A DNA stretch of 57,208 nucleotides from Mycobacterium sp. E183. GTDB lineage: Bacteria; Actinomycetota; Actinomycetes; Mycobacteriales; Mycobacteriaceae. The notes under the pieces were generated by a model, which saw only the letters and a list, made by a program, of their open reading frames with translations, was not told where the DNA came from and did not search any database. The position numbers and the translations under genes are program-made. Within the stretch, counting starts at the first letter, position 1. Every line of letters begins with the position of its first letter. The DNA is taken from positions 1 to 57,208 of the forward strand of contig NZ_LZJN01000155.1 of the NCBI RefSeq assembly GCF_001667735.1, read 5' to 3'. This document shows positions 9,011-17,437 of this stretch, piece by piece.

Positions 9011-9508
9011 TCAGAGCTTGTAACCGATCGCGCGCAGTAGAGCGTGGCGCTCGGCCACGTCACGATCACCTTCCACCGCGACGGGAGTCTGCCCGTCGAT
9101 GACGCCGATGATGCCGCGACCGCGCGGAGACACCGCAACGATGACATCGACCGGATTGGCTGTGGCGCAGTAGATCCCGCAGACCTCCGGAACCGCCTTC
9201 ACCGGATTGAGGACATTCACCGGAAAGCCGTCACGCAGAAAGACCACGAAGCTGTGCCCGGCCGCGATCGCCAGCGCGGTGCGCGTCGCCAGTTCGACCA
9301 GGTCGGCGTCGTTGCCGCTGCGGCGAACCAACCGCGGCCCGGAAGCCTCGCAGAAAGCCACTCCGAACCGTAGCGACGGGCTCACCCCGGCCAGCGCCTC
9401 GTGCAGGTCTTCGACCGTCTTGATGAAGTGCGCCTGACCGATGATCACGTTGACATCGTCCGGCTTGTCAACGGCCACCACGTCCCACGTCAACGTTGTT
9501 GTCGCCAC
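9011..9508 (-). CDS. Adenosine-specific kinase family protein
   Basis: 165 aa protein of the family called adenosine-specific kinase (Pfam PF04008 from memory), best known from archaea and scattered bacteria. Recognisable stretches are VIIGQAHFIKTVEDLHEAL, FGVAFCEASGPRLVRRSGND, HSFVVFLRDGFPVNVLN and the C-terminal RGIIGVIDG. Members are nearly this length. The GTG at 9508 gives the family-like start VATTTLTWDVV; upstream residues in the same frame do not look coding. It is convergent with the DUF1330 gene, 25 bases away. Biochemical function in bacteria is poorly established. Confidence 0.82.
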   Translation of the reverse strand: MATTTLTWDVVAVDKPDDVNVIIGQAHFIKTVEDLHEALAGVSPSLRFGVAFCEASGPRLVRRSGNDADLVELATRTALAIAAGHSFVVFLRDGFPVNVLNPVKAVPEVCGIYCATANPVDVIVAVSPRGRGIIGVIDGQTPVAVEGDRDVAERHALLRAIGYKL

Positions 9509-9706
9509 GAACTCATGCTGCCACCCCTGAGGTCCTGCCGGAAGGCGCGTCCGGCGGCAGCGCCCCTCGGCCCAACGGGGGTAGTCGGCGCACGCGACCC
9601 AACGGAGGACCAATGGCGGTCGTCGAGGGTCGAAAGACCCGCCCTAACGCCCCCGTTATTCGATAGCGTCGCTCTTCTACGGAACCCTTTCGGTGGGGGA
9701 TCAGCG
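9509..9706. other. Intergenic stretch, nothing recognised
   Basis: Together with the next small ORF, this makes a 338-base gap between the kinase-like gene and the SDR at 9847. It must hold the two divergent promoters. I see no strong inverted repeat or RNA motif; no convincing -35/-10 pair could be fixed by eye. Confidence 0.4.
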
Positions 9707-9844
9707 ATGAAAACCTCGCTCAATTTCGTCGAGTCCAGACGTTCCTCGCGCGTCCCGCTTGACCAGAGCCGTCCCATCCGCGACGAAGCGCACAGTCTCC
9801 CCGCCGCAATTACTTTGACGAATTCGACCGGCCAAGGAGTATAG
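9707..9844 (+). CDS. Possible small ORF (45 aa) leading the reductase gene
   Basis: ATG 9707 is preceded by GGGGGA at good spacing, and the frame runs MKTSLNFVESRRSSRVPLDQ onward to TAG 9842-9844, 2 bases before the next gene's ATG. The next gene's ribosome site (AAGGAG) lies inside this ORF, so the layout would allow coupling. The product has no signal peptide, membrane segment or known motif. It may be a leader peptide or chance; I have no conservation evidence. Confidence 0.3.
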   Translation: MKTSLNFVESRRSSRVPLDQSRPIRDEAHSLPAAITLTNSTGQGV

Positions 9845-9846
9845 CG

Positions 9847-10923
9847 ATGACCGTCTTGATGACCGGATTTCCCGGCTTTCTCGGCAGTGCATTGCTGCCG
9901 GGCATCCTCAAGCGCACCGGCGACTCGGCAATCTGTGTGGTGCAGCCCAAGTTCGGCGCACTGGCGCAGCGACGCGTGGCGGAATTGAGCTCGGCGGAAC
10001 CCTTCCTCGAGGGGCGGATTCAGCTCGTGGAAGGCGACATCACCCAGCCGGGGCTCGGCATCGCCGCAGATAACCTCAACGAGGTCACCGAGGCGTGGCA
10101 CCTGGCGGCTGCATACGACCTGGCGGTGCCCCGCGAGGTGGCGGTCCGGGTCAACGTCAACGGCACCCGAAACGTCCTGGGCGCGCTCGAGCACTGTCCC
10201 CGGTTGACGCGCTTGCACTACTTCAGCACCTGCTACGTCAGCGGCCGCTACGCCGGCCCGTTCGGCGAGGACGACCTCGAAGTCGGTGCGCCGTTCAACA
10301 ACCACTACGAAGAGACCAAGCACCTCGCCGAGGCGGACGTGCGCTGGCACATGTCCGCGGGCATGCCCGCGACGATCTATCGGCCCGCGATCGTTGTCGG
10401 CGACAGCCATACCGGGCAGACCCAGAAATTCGACGGGCCCTACTTCGTCATGCAGTGGCTGCTGCGACAGCCCCGGTACGCGGTCCTCCCGATGGTGGGC
10501 GACCCCGCGACTACGCGCGTCAACGTGGTCCCGCGCGATTTCGTCGTTGACGCGGTCGGATATCTGAGCGGCCTGCCCGGCTCCGAGGGGCGCACCTATC
10601 AGCTGGCGGATCCGCGTCCGCTCACGGTCGAGGAGATGACGGATGCGCTGGCCCAGGCGACGGGCCGCGAACTCCTCAAGGTTTCGTTGCCCCTGAGAAT
10701 GACCAAAGCCGCATTAGCACACGTCCCGGGGCTCTACCGCTTGATGCGAATTCCCCCCGAAGCAGTCGATTACTTCGTCCAACCCACCTTCTACCTGACC
10801 GATCATTGCCGGGCTGATCTCGCAGGCAGTGGTATCGAGGCGCCCGCGTTCGGCAGCTATGTCGATCGGCTCGTCGAATACATGCGTCGCCATCCGAACG
10901 TCGGCTCGGCCGCGATGTTCTGA
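9847..10923 (+). CDS. Extended SDR / fatty acyl-CoA reductase-like (NAD_binding_4) protein
   Basis: 358 aa NAD(P)-dependent reductase of the extended SDR class. The N-terminal TGFPGFLGSALLPGIL is the GxxGxxG cofactor loop of the male-sterility/fatty acyl-CoA reductase branch; YFSTCYVSG, then NNHYEETKHLAE (YxxxK) form the active site; YRPAIVVGDSHTG follows. C-terminal substrate region about 250-358. The next gene is a wax ester/diacylglycerol acyltransferase, consistent with a lipid role such as acyl reduction or acyl-chain tailoring, but single-domain proteins of this type also act on sugars and sterols. Ribosome site AAGGAG. Confidence 0.85.
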   Translation: MTVLMTGFPGFLGSALLPGILKRTGDSAICVVQPKFGALAQRRVAELSSAEPFLEGRIQLVEGDITQPGLGIAADNLNEVTEAWHLAAAYDLAVPREVAVRVNVNGTRNVLGALEHCPRLTRLHYFSTCYVSGRYAGPFGEDDLEVGAPFNNHYEETKHLAEADVRWHMSAGMPATIYRPAIVVGDSHTGQTQKFDGPYFVMQWLLRQPRYAVLPMVGDPATTRVNVVPRDFVVDAVGYLSGLPGSEGRTYQLADPRPLTVEEMTDALAQATGRELLKVSLPLRMTKAALAHVPGLYRLMRIPPEAVDYFVQPTFYLTDHCRADLAGSGIEAPAFGSYVDRLVEYMRRHPNVGSAAMF

Positions 10924-10965
10924 AGAGCGCCTTCGTCCCGACGCCAGTCGCGGTCTAATTGGTGG

Positions 10966-12321
10966 ATGGAACTGATGATGCCCACCGACGCGATATTCCT
11001 GCTGGGAGAGTCGCGGGAACATCCCATGCACGTCGGCGGCTTGCAATTGTTCGAGCTGCCGAGCGGCGCGGGCAGCGGCTTCGTCCGGGAGCTCTACGAC
11101 CGTTTGGTGGCGCAGGATGATTTCCAGCCGACATTTCGCAAGCATCCGGCGACGTTCGTCGGCGGCATCGCCAACCTGGGCTGGTCCTACGACAAAGACG
11201 TCGACGTGGACTATCACGTCCGGCGTTCGGCGGTACCGTCGCCCGGGCGCATTCGTGAACTGCTCGAGCTGACTTCGCGGTGGCACAGCAGCCTGCTGGA
11301 TCGTCACCGTCCGCTGTGGGAGACCCACATCATCGAGGGCCTCAAGGATGGCCGGTTCGCCATCTACACCAAGATCCACCACGCCCTGATCGACGGTGTC
11401 TCCGCGCAGAAACTCATGCAGCGCGCGCTGTCGACCGACCCCGACGACACCGAGATGCGCGCGCCCTGGAGCTTGCCCAAAAGCAAGCGCAAGAGCAGCC
11501 CGGTAAGCCCACTGCGCTCGGCGTTGAGTGCGGCGGGATCCATTGCGGCACTGGCCCCTTCATCGCTTTCGCTGGCGCGGGCGGCGCTGTTCGAGCAGCA
11601 GCTGACGTTGCCGTTCGGCGCCCCGCGCACCATGCTGAACGTCAAGATCGGCGGCGCTCGCCGCTGCGCCGCGCAGTCCTGGTCGCTGGACCGGATCAAA
11701 AGCGTCAAGAAGGCCGCCGGTGTGACGGTCAACGACGTCGTTTTGGCGATGTGTTCGGGCGCGCTGCGCTACTACCTGCTCGAGCAGAACGCGCTACCGG
11801 ACACGCCGCTGATCGCGATGGTCCCGGTGAGCCTTCGCACCGAAGACGAGGCCGACGCAGGGGGCAACCTCGTCGGCGCCATCCTGTGCAACCTGGCCAC
11901 CGACAGCGACGACCCCGCACAACGACTGCAGACCATCAGCGAGTCCATGCGGAGCAACAAGCAGGTGTTCTCGCAGCTGCCTCGGTTCCAGGCGCTGGCG
12001 CTGTCCGCGGCCAACACCTCCGCCCTGGCGTTGGCGGCGGTCCCGGGCTGGGTGGCGTCGACGTCGCCACCGTTCAACATCATCATTTCGAACGTCCCGG
12101 GGCCTACCCAGCCGATCTACTACGGGGGCGCCCGGCTCGACGGCAACTATCCCCTGTCCATCGCGCTGGACGGGCAGGCGCTGAACATCACGCTGGCCAA
12201 CAACGCCGGCAACCTGGACTTCGGCCTGGTGGGATGCCGGCGCAGCGTCCCACACCTGCAGCGCTTGCTCGCGCATTTGGAGTCCTCCCTCAAAGACCTG
12301 GAACGCGCCGCCGGAGCCTGA
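10966..12321 (+). CDS. tgs2: Wax ester synthase/diacylglycerol acyltransferase, Tgs2-like
   Basis: 451 aa WS/DGAT acyltransferase making triacylglycerol or wax esters from acyl-CoA at the membrane/lipid droplet. Catalytic HHxxxDG is HHALIDG at 138-144; the N-terminal MELMMPTDAIFLLGESREHPMHVGG pattern is split here as MPTDAIFLL and HPMHVGGLQL; the C-terminal domain has NIIISNVPGP. Both halves of the condensation-like fold are complete. I call it the Tgs2 (Rv3734c) orthologue because the next gene is the NUDIX protein (Rv3733c-like) and LigC/Prim-PolC lie downstream as in M. tuberculosis. It follows the reductase gene by 42 bases. Confidence 0.88.
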   Translation: MELMMPTDAIFLLGESREHPMHVGGLQLFELPSGAGSGFVRELYDRLVAQDDFQPTFRKHPATFVGGIANLGWSYDKDVDVDYHVRRSAVPSPGRIRELLELTSRWHSSLLDRHRPLWETHIIEGLKDGRFAIYTKIHHALIDGVSAQKLMQRALSTDPDDTEMRAPWSLPKSKRKSSPVSPLRSALSAAGSIAALAPSSLSLARAALFEQQLTLPFGAPRTMLNVKIGGARRCAAQSWSLDRIKSVKKAAGVTVNDVVLAMCSGALRYYLLEQNALPDTPLIAMVPVSLRTEDEADAGGNLVGAILCNLATDSDDPAQRLQTISESMRSNKQVFSQLPRFQALALSAANTSALALAAVPGWVASTSPPFNIIISNVPGPTQPIYYGGARLDGNYPLSIALDGQALNITLANNAGNLDFGLVGCRRSVPHLQRLLAHLESSLKDLERAAGA

Positions 12322-12328
12322 TCCGCCG

Positions 12329-12814
12329 ATGCCGAAGTTCAGTGCGGGCGTGCTGTTGTACCGGACCCGCGTCGGCGTCGCCGAGGTCCTGATCGCGCAC
12401 CCGGGCGGCCCCTTCTGGGCGCGAAAGGACAACGGCGCCTGGTCGATTCCCAAAGGGGAGTACGCCGATGGCGAGGATCCCTGGGCCGCCGCGCAACGCG
12501 AGTTCGCCGAGGAGCTCGGGCTTCCGGTGCCGTTCGGGGCCCGGCTGGACCTCGGCCAGCTGAAACAATCCGGTGGCAAGGTGGTCACCGCCTTCGCCGT
12601 CGGCGCCGACCTCGACGTGACCGAGGCGCGCAGCAACACCTTCGAACTGGAGTGGCCGAAGGGGTCGGGCAGGCTGCGCGAGTTCCCGGAAGTCGATCGG
12701 GTGGGCTGGTTTTCGGTGGCGCAGGCGCGCGTCAAGCTGCTGAAAGGGCAGCTCGCCTTCCTGGACCGGCTGATGGCGGATCCGCATCTGGCGGGATTAC
12801 GCGAAGGCGCGTGA
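12329..12814 (+). CDS. NUDIX hydrolase
   Basis: 161 aa pyrophosphohydrolase. The Nudix box is complete: GEYADGEDPWAAAQREFAEE followed by LG fits Gx5Ex7REUxEExGU exactly, so the metal-binding catalytic helix should be active. The N-terminal SAGVLLYRTRVG and FWARKDNGAWSIPKGEY place it with the bis(5'-nucleosyl)-tetraphosphatase/ADP-ribose-type mycobacterial NUDIX proteins; Rv3733c is the likely orthologue. ATG 12329 is 7 bases after the acyltransferase stop, so co-transcribed. Substrate not predictable. Confidence 0.92.
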   Translation: MPKFSAGVLLYRTRVGVAEVLIAHPGGPFWARKDNGAWSIPKGEYADGEDPWAAAQREFAEELGLPVPFGARLDLGQLKQSGGKVVTAFAVGADLDVTEARSNTFELEWPKGSGRLREFPEVDRVGWFSVAQARVKLLKGQLAFLDRLMADPHLAGLREGA

Positions 12815-12859
12815 CATGCGTGGAAATCGACAGGGCCCAACGACGGGCACAATGGCCGC

Positions 12860-14086
12860 ATGACGACCGCACCGACCGAATCCCAGGGGCTGCTGCTGCA
12901 GCTGCTGGATCCGGCCAACCGGCCCGACCCGTATCGACTCTGTGCGCGGTTTCGCGACGGCGGAGCGCTGCAGTTGCCGGAGGCCAACCTGGCGGTGTTC
13001 TCCAGCTACCGCGATTGCGACGAGGTGTTGCGGCACCCCTTGTCAAGCAGCGACAACGTCAACTCGACGGTCGCCAAGCGGCAGGCCGAGGCCGGCACGG
13101 CCCCCCAGAGGCAGGGGCCGCCGGGGTTTTTGTTTCTCGATCCGCCCGATCACACGCGGCTGCGCAGGCTGGTCAGCAAGGCGTTTGCGCCGAAGGTGGT
13201 GAGCGCGCTGGAGCCCGACATTCGGTCGCTGGTCGACGGAATGCTCGATCGAATCGCGGAAAAGGGACGCTTTGACGTTGTCGAGGAGTACGCCTATCCG
13301 CTGCCGGTGGCGGTGATCTGCCGGCTGCTCGGCGTGCCGCTCGACGACGAGCCACAGTTCAGCCGGGCGTCGGCGTTGCTGGCCCAGGCACTGGACCCGT
13401 TTTCGACAATCACCGGCGTGCCACCGGACGTCGCGAACGAGCGGCAACAGGCCGGGGCGTGGCTGCGCGCATACTTTCACGACCTGATCGAGCGCCGTCG
13501 TTCACAACCCGGTGCCGACCTGCTGTCGGGTCTGATCGCGGTGGAGGAGTCCGGAGACCAACTGACCGAGGACGAGATCGTCGCGACCTGCAATCTCCTG
13601 TTGATCGCCGGACACGAGACCACGGTGAACCTCATCGGAAACGCCGTGTTGGCAATGCTGCGGAGTTCCATCGAGTGGACCGCTCTGGGCGCCGACCCAT
13701 ACCGAGCGTCGGCGATCGTGGAAGAAACCCTGCGTTACGACCCGCCGGTGCAACTGGTCGGCCGAATTGCCCTCGCCGACATGGCCATTGGCGGCTTAGA
13801 GGTGCCCGCGGGCGATGTCATGATGTTGTTGATCGCCGCCGCCCACCGCGACCCGGCGGAGTTCGACCGGCCCGACACCTTCGATCCGGACCGGACGCCC
13901 CTGCGGCACTTGGGCTTTGGTCGGGGAGCCCACTACTGCCTGGGAGCACCTCTGGCCCGGCTGGAAGCAGGCGTGGCGCTATCGGCTATTACGGCGCGAT
14001 TCCCCAACGCAGGGCTGGACAGCGAGCCGGAGTATAAGGCCAACGTCACGCTGCGGGGATTGTCACGGCTCATGGTCACGGTCTGA
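12860..14086 (+). CDS. Cytochrome P450
   Basis: 408 aa soluble P450 mono-oxygenase. I-helix oxygen motif AGHETT at about 250, K-helix ExxR in EETLRYDP, and heme loop HLGFGRGAHYCLGAP with thiolate Cys360 are all intact. Substrate unknown; no ferredoxin or reductase gene is adjacent, so electrons come from elsewhere. It follows the NUDIX gene by 45 bases. Its last quarter has a decayed partial duplicate at about 15322-15490, on the far side of the next gene. The P450 itself shows no damage. Confidence 0.95.
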   Translation: MTTAPTESQGLLLQLLDPANRPDPYRLCARFRDGGALQLPEANLAVFSSYRDCDEVLRHPLSSSDNVNSTVAKRQAEAGTAPQRQGPPGFLFLDPPDHTRLRRLVSKAFAPKVVSALEPDIRSLVDGMLDRIAEKGRFDVVEEYAYPLPVAVICRLLGVPLDDEPQFSRASALLAQALDPFSTITGVPPDVANERQQAGAWLRAYFHDLIERRRSQPGADLLSGLIAVEESGDQLTEDEIVATCNLLLIAGHETTVNLIGNAVLAMLRSSIEWTALGADPYRASAIVEETLRYDPPVQLVGRIALADMAIGGLEVPAGDVMMLLIAAAHRDPAEFDRPDTFDPDRTPLRHLGFGRGAHYCLGAPLARLEAGVALSAITARFPNAGLDSEPEYKANVTLRGLSRLMVTV

Positions 14087-14225
14087 CCGCCGCGTCGCGC
14101 GCGAACCCAGGGCAAGTCATCGTGGCCGCACCTCGACCAAAACCGGATTATCGCGCGGCGGCATATCAATAGTCCTAAACTCCCCTGGTCAGCCGTATCA
14201 CGACGCAGTCAAGCAGGTAACGGAC

Positions 14226-15275
14226 ATGACCAAAGAGAACGAAAAGGGCGACAGCACTTCCGGTCCCGGAAAGGGAGGCGGAAATGGATCAAACGGACCG
14301 GGTCCTCGTCTGGTTCCGATCACGCTCGCCGTCTACCGTGATTTGCGTGTCGGCATGGTGGTCATCATGGTGATGCTCGCCGCGGCCGTGATAATCGAAA
14401 GGCTTTCGGCCACGTGCTGGCAATTCGCCATCAGCGCTTACTATTACACCTCCGCGCACAGCATCGTCATCGCCGCGCTTCTGGCGCTCGGCGCCCTTTT
14501 CATCATGTACAAGGGAAGCAGCGACACCGAGGACGCTCTGTTGAGCTTGGCCGGGGTCTCCGCATTGATAGCAGCGATCGTGCCCCAAGGTCGGCCCTCG
14601 TCACTGTGCGGACGGGCTGACCTGCCGCCCGAATACAACGTCGACGCCGTCACTCGGCCCAACGTCTGGGCGGTGGTCATCGGACTGCTTTTGGGTTGGG
14701 GCATTGTTTTGTGGCAATCCCCGCGCAACCGCACCGAGCGGACAAGAAGCCCGGGCGGCGTACTGGCGCTGGGTTTGTTCTGGCTGACCATGGTGGTCGG
14801 CCTGCTCACCTTCATCTTCGATCACAAGTTTTTCTTGGCGCAGGCGCACGGCGCAGCCGGGTTCCTGCTCCTGTCGACATTCATCGCCACCGTGTTCTGC
14901 ACCGGATACCTCGTCAAGCGAGAAGACGAGTCGAAATCATCCCATCACCGTGCCTACCGGCGGTTCTACCGAGGTATGGCGGTGGTGATGCTCGTGACGT
15001 TGATCGCAATCGTCACAGCACATCTCGTGCACCGCGGCTGGGAATTATGGGTGTTGCTGGTCGAGGCACTCCTGATCATCGAGTTCGCCATCTACTGGGT
15101 CGTGCAAACCATCGAGCTGTGGGACAGACCCGACCGAAGGGAGCGCCTGCCCGACGATGCCCAGCGGCGGATCGCCGACGCGAGGGCGAAAGGTGGTGGA
15201 CTGGAGGGATTCAAGTCCGGGCTCGCCGATGTGACGAAGCCAGATGGGCCAGACCGGTTGCTGCCCTTCCTCTGA
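14226..15275 (+). CDS. Polytopic membrane protein of unknown family
   Basis: 349 aa. A short polar Gly/Ser/Asn-rich N-terminus (about 1-30) is followed by about eight hydrophobic helices: VVIMVMLAAAVII, IVIAALLALGALFI, LAGVSALIAAIV, VWAVVIGLLLGWGIVLW, LALGLFWLTMVVGLL, AGFLLLSTFIATVFC, MAVVMLVTLIAIVTA and LLVEALLIIEFAIYW, then a basic/acidic cytoplasmic tail. I do not recognise the family; there is no transporter signature. ATG 14226 was chosen because the longer frame overlaps the P450 end. It sits between a P450 and a decayed copy of that P450's tail, which suggests that the gene arrived by insertion or segmental duplication. Confidence 0.8.
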   Translation: MTKENEKGDSTSGPGKGGGNGSNGPGPRLVPITLAVYRDLRVGMVVIMVMLAAAVIIERLSATCWQFAISAYYYTSAHSIVIAALLALGALFIMYKGSSDTEDALLSLAGVSALIAAIVPQGRPSSLCGRADLPPEYNVDAVTRPNVWAVVIGLLLGWGIVLWQSPRNRTERTRSPGGVLALGLFWLTMVVGLLTFIFDHKFFLAQAHGAAGFLLLSTFIATVFCTGYLVKREDESKSSHHRAYRRFYRGMAVVMLVTLIAIVTAHLVHRGWELWVLLVEALLIIEFAIYWVVQTIELWDRPDRRERLPDDAQRRIADARAKGGGLEGFKSGLADVTKPDGPDRLLPFL

Positions 15276-15321
15276 CGGGCCGACCGCACAGCGGAGGTGC
15301 CGGCCGCCGTCCGGCGCTGGG

Positions 15322-15490
15322 GCACTTGGGCTTTGGTCGGGGCCGGTCTGCACTGCCCGGGCGCCCCCAAGGCCAGCCGGAAACCCAGGGCGGCCGATCG
15401 GCGATAGCGGTGCTCTGCCCCAACTCCAGGCCGACAGCGGGCCGGAAGCACCGACCGCCGTCGCGCTGCGGGGATCGTCGCGGCTCGCGG
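15322..15490 (+). pseudogene. Decayed duplicate of the upstream P450 3' end
   Basis: The block starting with GGCACTTGGGCTTTGGTCGG repeats the P450 heme-loop DNA at 13905 exactly for 22 bases and then aligns loosely to the P450 end, including ACAGCGxGCCGGA and CTGCGGGGAT followed by CACGGCT or CGCGGCT. The reading frame keeps HLGFGRG but loses the heme Cys and is then frameshifted. It is a non-functional remnant in the same orientation as the intact gene, about 1.4 kb away. Confidence 0.75.
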
Positions 15491-15502
15491 CGGCGGGAAA
15501 GC

Positions 15503-15871
15503 TCAGCCGCGCTCCCACGGCGGGCTCTCGCCCATCTTCTTGTAGTACTTGGCCAGGTGGCTCTTGACCCGGTCCACGTCCGTCTTCGGCAGGTCGATAC
15601 CGCCGCGTGCACCGTCCATGATGGCGCCCGCTGCCATCACCCCGCGCGGCACCGCCTGGAGATCGCCACCCACGACATCGGCGATCAGCAACTTGTACGC
15701 CGTGAAGTTGTCCTTCTTCCCGTTGTCGTACCAGACATGGGCGTCGCGATACTTCTGGTTCGGCGCGTCTTCGGCTGCGGCCCACTTGCGCACCCGTTTC
15801 TCGGCCGCGTCACCGTCCCATTTGCGGTCGCGGTCGGCCAAGGGCAGATCCTGAAACGCTGTCACTGACAT
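15503..15871 (-). CDS. Conserved hypothetical protein, phage-protein-like tail
   Basis: 122 aa soluble protein, no signal or membrane helix. ATG 15871 gives MSVTAFQDLPLADRDRKWDG; the middle has FTAYKLLIADVVGGDLQAVP and RGVMAAGAIMDGARGG; the end is VDRVKSHLAKYYKKMGESPP. The last motif resembles the C-terminal segment that I remember in some phage prohead-protease-related and mycobacterial hypothetical proteins, where VxxHLxxYYxKM recurs. It stands alone, divergent from the CDGP gene. Function unknown; a phage-derived origin is a guess. Confidence 0.75.
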   Translation of the reverse strand: MSVTAFQDLPLADRDRKWDGDAAEKRVRKWAAAEDAPNQKYRDAHVWYDNGKKDNFTAYKLLIADVVGGDLQAVPRGVMAAGAIMDGARGGIDLPKTDVDRVKSHLAKYYKKMGESPPWERG

Positions 15872-16022
15872 GTAGGTGCGCGTGCCCGCCCCGGCGGCCG
15901 TTAAACGTCCCACCTTGATTGGCCCGCCGAGCCGGCGGATAAGCGGTAGCGTCATTGGTGCTGGCTGTGCTGTCGGTGGTGTTTGCGCGACGCACCAGCG
16001 GCGATGTGAACGGGAGACCACC

Positions 16023-16313
16023 ATGAAGCACTGCATCGTCGGAGGACTGGCCGCCGTGCTGACGGCCGGAGGTTTGATCGCCGTGGCGCCGCCGGCCAGC
16101 GCCGGCTGCCAGTACGGAGGATCGTTCCTCAGCAAATGCGATGGACCCGTCCAGCCAGATGGCACCTGGCAGCGTTGCGTGGGATTCACGCACCTGATCT
16201 GGAACGGCGCCAGCTCCTACCTGGTGCCGGATAAGCGCTGCGATCTGATGGGGCCTGACCAACACCCTGGAGATCTGGCCTTCGCCGACCCGCCGACGCA
16301 CATCGACGGCTGA
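16023..16313 (+). CDS. Small secreted CDGP-motif protein
   Basis: 96 aa exported protein. Residues 1-27 form a signal peptide (MKHC, hydrophobic core VGGLAAVLTAGGLIAV, cleavage after PPASA). The mature part of about 69 aa has four cysteines, two around SKCDGPVQPDGTWQRC, the motif after which mycobacterial CDGP proteins are named. It is probably disulphide-bonded in the cell envelope or medium. Function of the family is unknown. ATG 16023 follows GGGAGACC. Convergent with ligC, 27 bases apart. Confidence 0.88.
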   Translation: MKHCIVGGLAAVLTAGGLIAVAPPASAGCQYGGSFLSKCDGPVQPDGTWQRCVGFTHLIWNGASSYLVPDKRCDLMGPDQHPGDLAFADPPTHIDG

Positions 16314-16340
16314 ACCCAAAAGGCGGCGGATCGGCGTCAG

Positions 16341-17411
16341 CTAGCCAGACCCCAGGCCAGGCACGATGTCCCCGAGGCTGAAGGTGACCGGCTGTTCGAG
16401 TTGTTCGTAGGTGCACGAGCGCGGTTCCCGATCCGGACGCCACCGGTTGAACTGTGCGGTGTGCCGAAAGCGCCGGCCTTCCATGTGGTCGTAGCGGACC
16501 TCGACCACGCGTTCCGGCCGCAGCGGCACGAACGAAAGATCCTTGCCGGCGTTCCAGCGGGAGAATTCGTTCTTGCGCGGCGTTCGTTCGCCGGCCTCGT
16601 GGGCGGCCCAGTTCCACGGGTGACCGTCGAAATCGGTGACGAGCGGCTGCAATTCGGTGAATAGGCGTCGCCGCTCAGCCATCGGGAACGCGCCGATCAC
16701 ACCGACGGAGGCGAGCTGACCATCGTCCTGGTAGAGCCCGAGCAGCAGCGATCCGATCGCATCGCCGCCCGACTTGTGCACGCGATACCCGGCGACGACG
16801 CAATCGGCGGTGCGCTCGTGCTTGATCTTGAACATGACGCGCTTGTCGGGCTGATAGGTCACGGTCAGTGGCTTGGCGACGACACCGTCGAGGCCGGCCC
16901 CCTCGAATTCATCGAACCAACGCTGCGCGAGCTCGATGTCAGTGGTGGCCGGCGTGACATGGATCGACGGGCCCGAGCCCGCCAACGCGTCGACGAGGGC
17001 GGCGCGCCGCTCGGCAAACGGTCGCCGCGTGTAATCGTCGTCCCCCAGGGCGAGTAAGTCGAACGCGATGAACGACGCGGGCGTCGCCTCGGCAAGCATG
17101 CGCACCCGCGAATCCGCCGGATGGATCCGTTGTTGTAGCGCCTCGAAATCCAGGCCGTGCTCCGTGGCGATGACGATCTCACCGTCGATAACGCAGCGCT
17201 GGGGCAGCTCAGCACGCACCGCGGCCACCAGCTCGGGAAAATAGCGCGTCATCGGCCGCTCGTTGCGACTGCCCAGCTCCACTTCGTCGCGGTCACGGAA
17301 ACAGATGGACCTGAATCCGTCCCATTTGGGTTCGTACGACGCATCCGGCGGGATCGATCGCACCGACTTGGCCAGCATTGGCGACACCGGGGGCATGACG
17401 GGTAAGTCCAT
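16341..17411 (-). CDS. ligC: ATP-dependent DNA ligase LigC
   Basis: 356 aa, close to the roughly 358 aa I remember for M. tuberculosis LigC (Rv3731). Nucleotidyltransferase motif I is EPKWDGFRS with adenylated Lys29; motif III is in FIAFDLLAL; motif IV is GLDGVVAKP; motif V lies in VMFKIKHERTADCVV. The OB-fold follows (about 210-356). It lacks the LigD polymerase and nuclease domains. It seals nicks; LigC with Prim-PolC has been linked to gap filling in base-excision repair in mycobacteria. ATG 17411 starts 26 bases from the divergent Prim-PolC gene, an arrangement also present in M. tuberculosis. Confidence 0.95.
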   Translation of the reverse strand: MDLPVMPPVSPMLAKSVRSIPPDASYEPKWDGFRSICFRDRDEVELGSRNERPMTRYFPELVAAVRAELPQRCVIDGEIVIATEHGLDFEALQQRIHPADSRVRMLAEATPASFIAFDLLALGDDDYTRRPFAERRAALVDALAGSGPSIHVTPATTDIELAQRWFDEFEGAGLDGVVAKPLTVTYQPDKRVMFKIKHERTADCVVAGYRVHKSGGDAIGSLLLGLYQDDGQLASVGVIGAFPMAERRRLFTELQPLVTDFDGHPWNWAAHEAGERTPRKNEFSRWNAGKDLSFVPLRPERVVEVRYDHMEGRRFRHTAQFNRWRPDREPRSCTYEQLEQPVTFSLGDIVPGLGSG

Positions 17412-17437
17412 AGGCCGATTGTGCTGGAATCGTTGGT

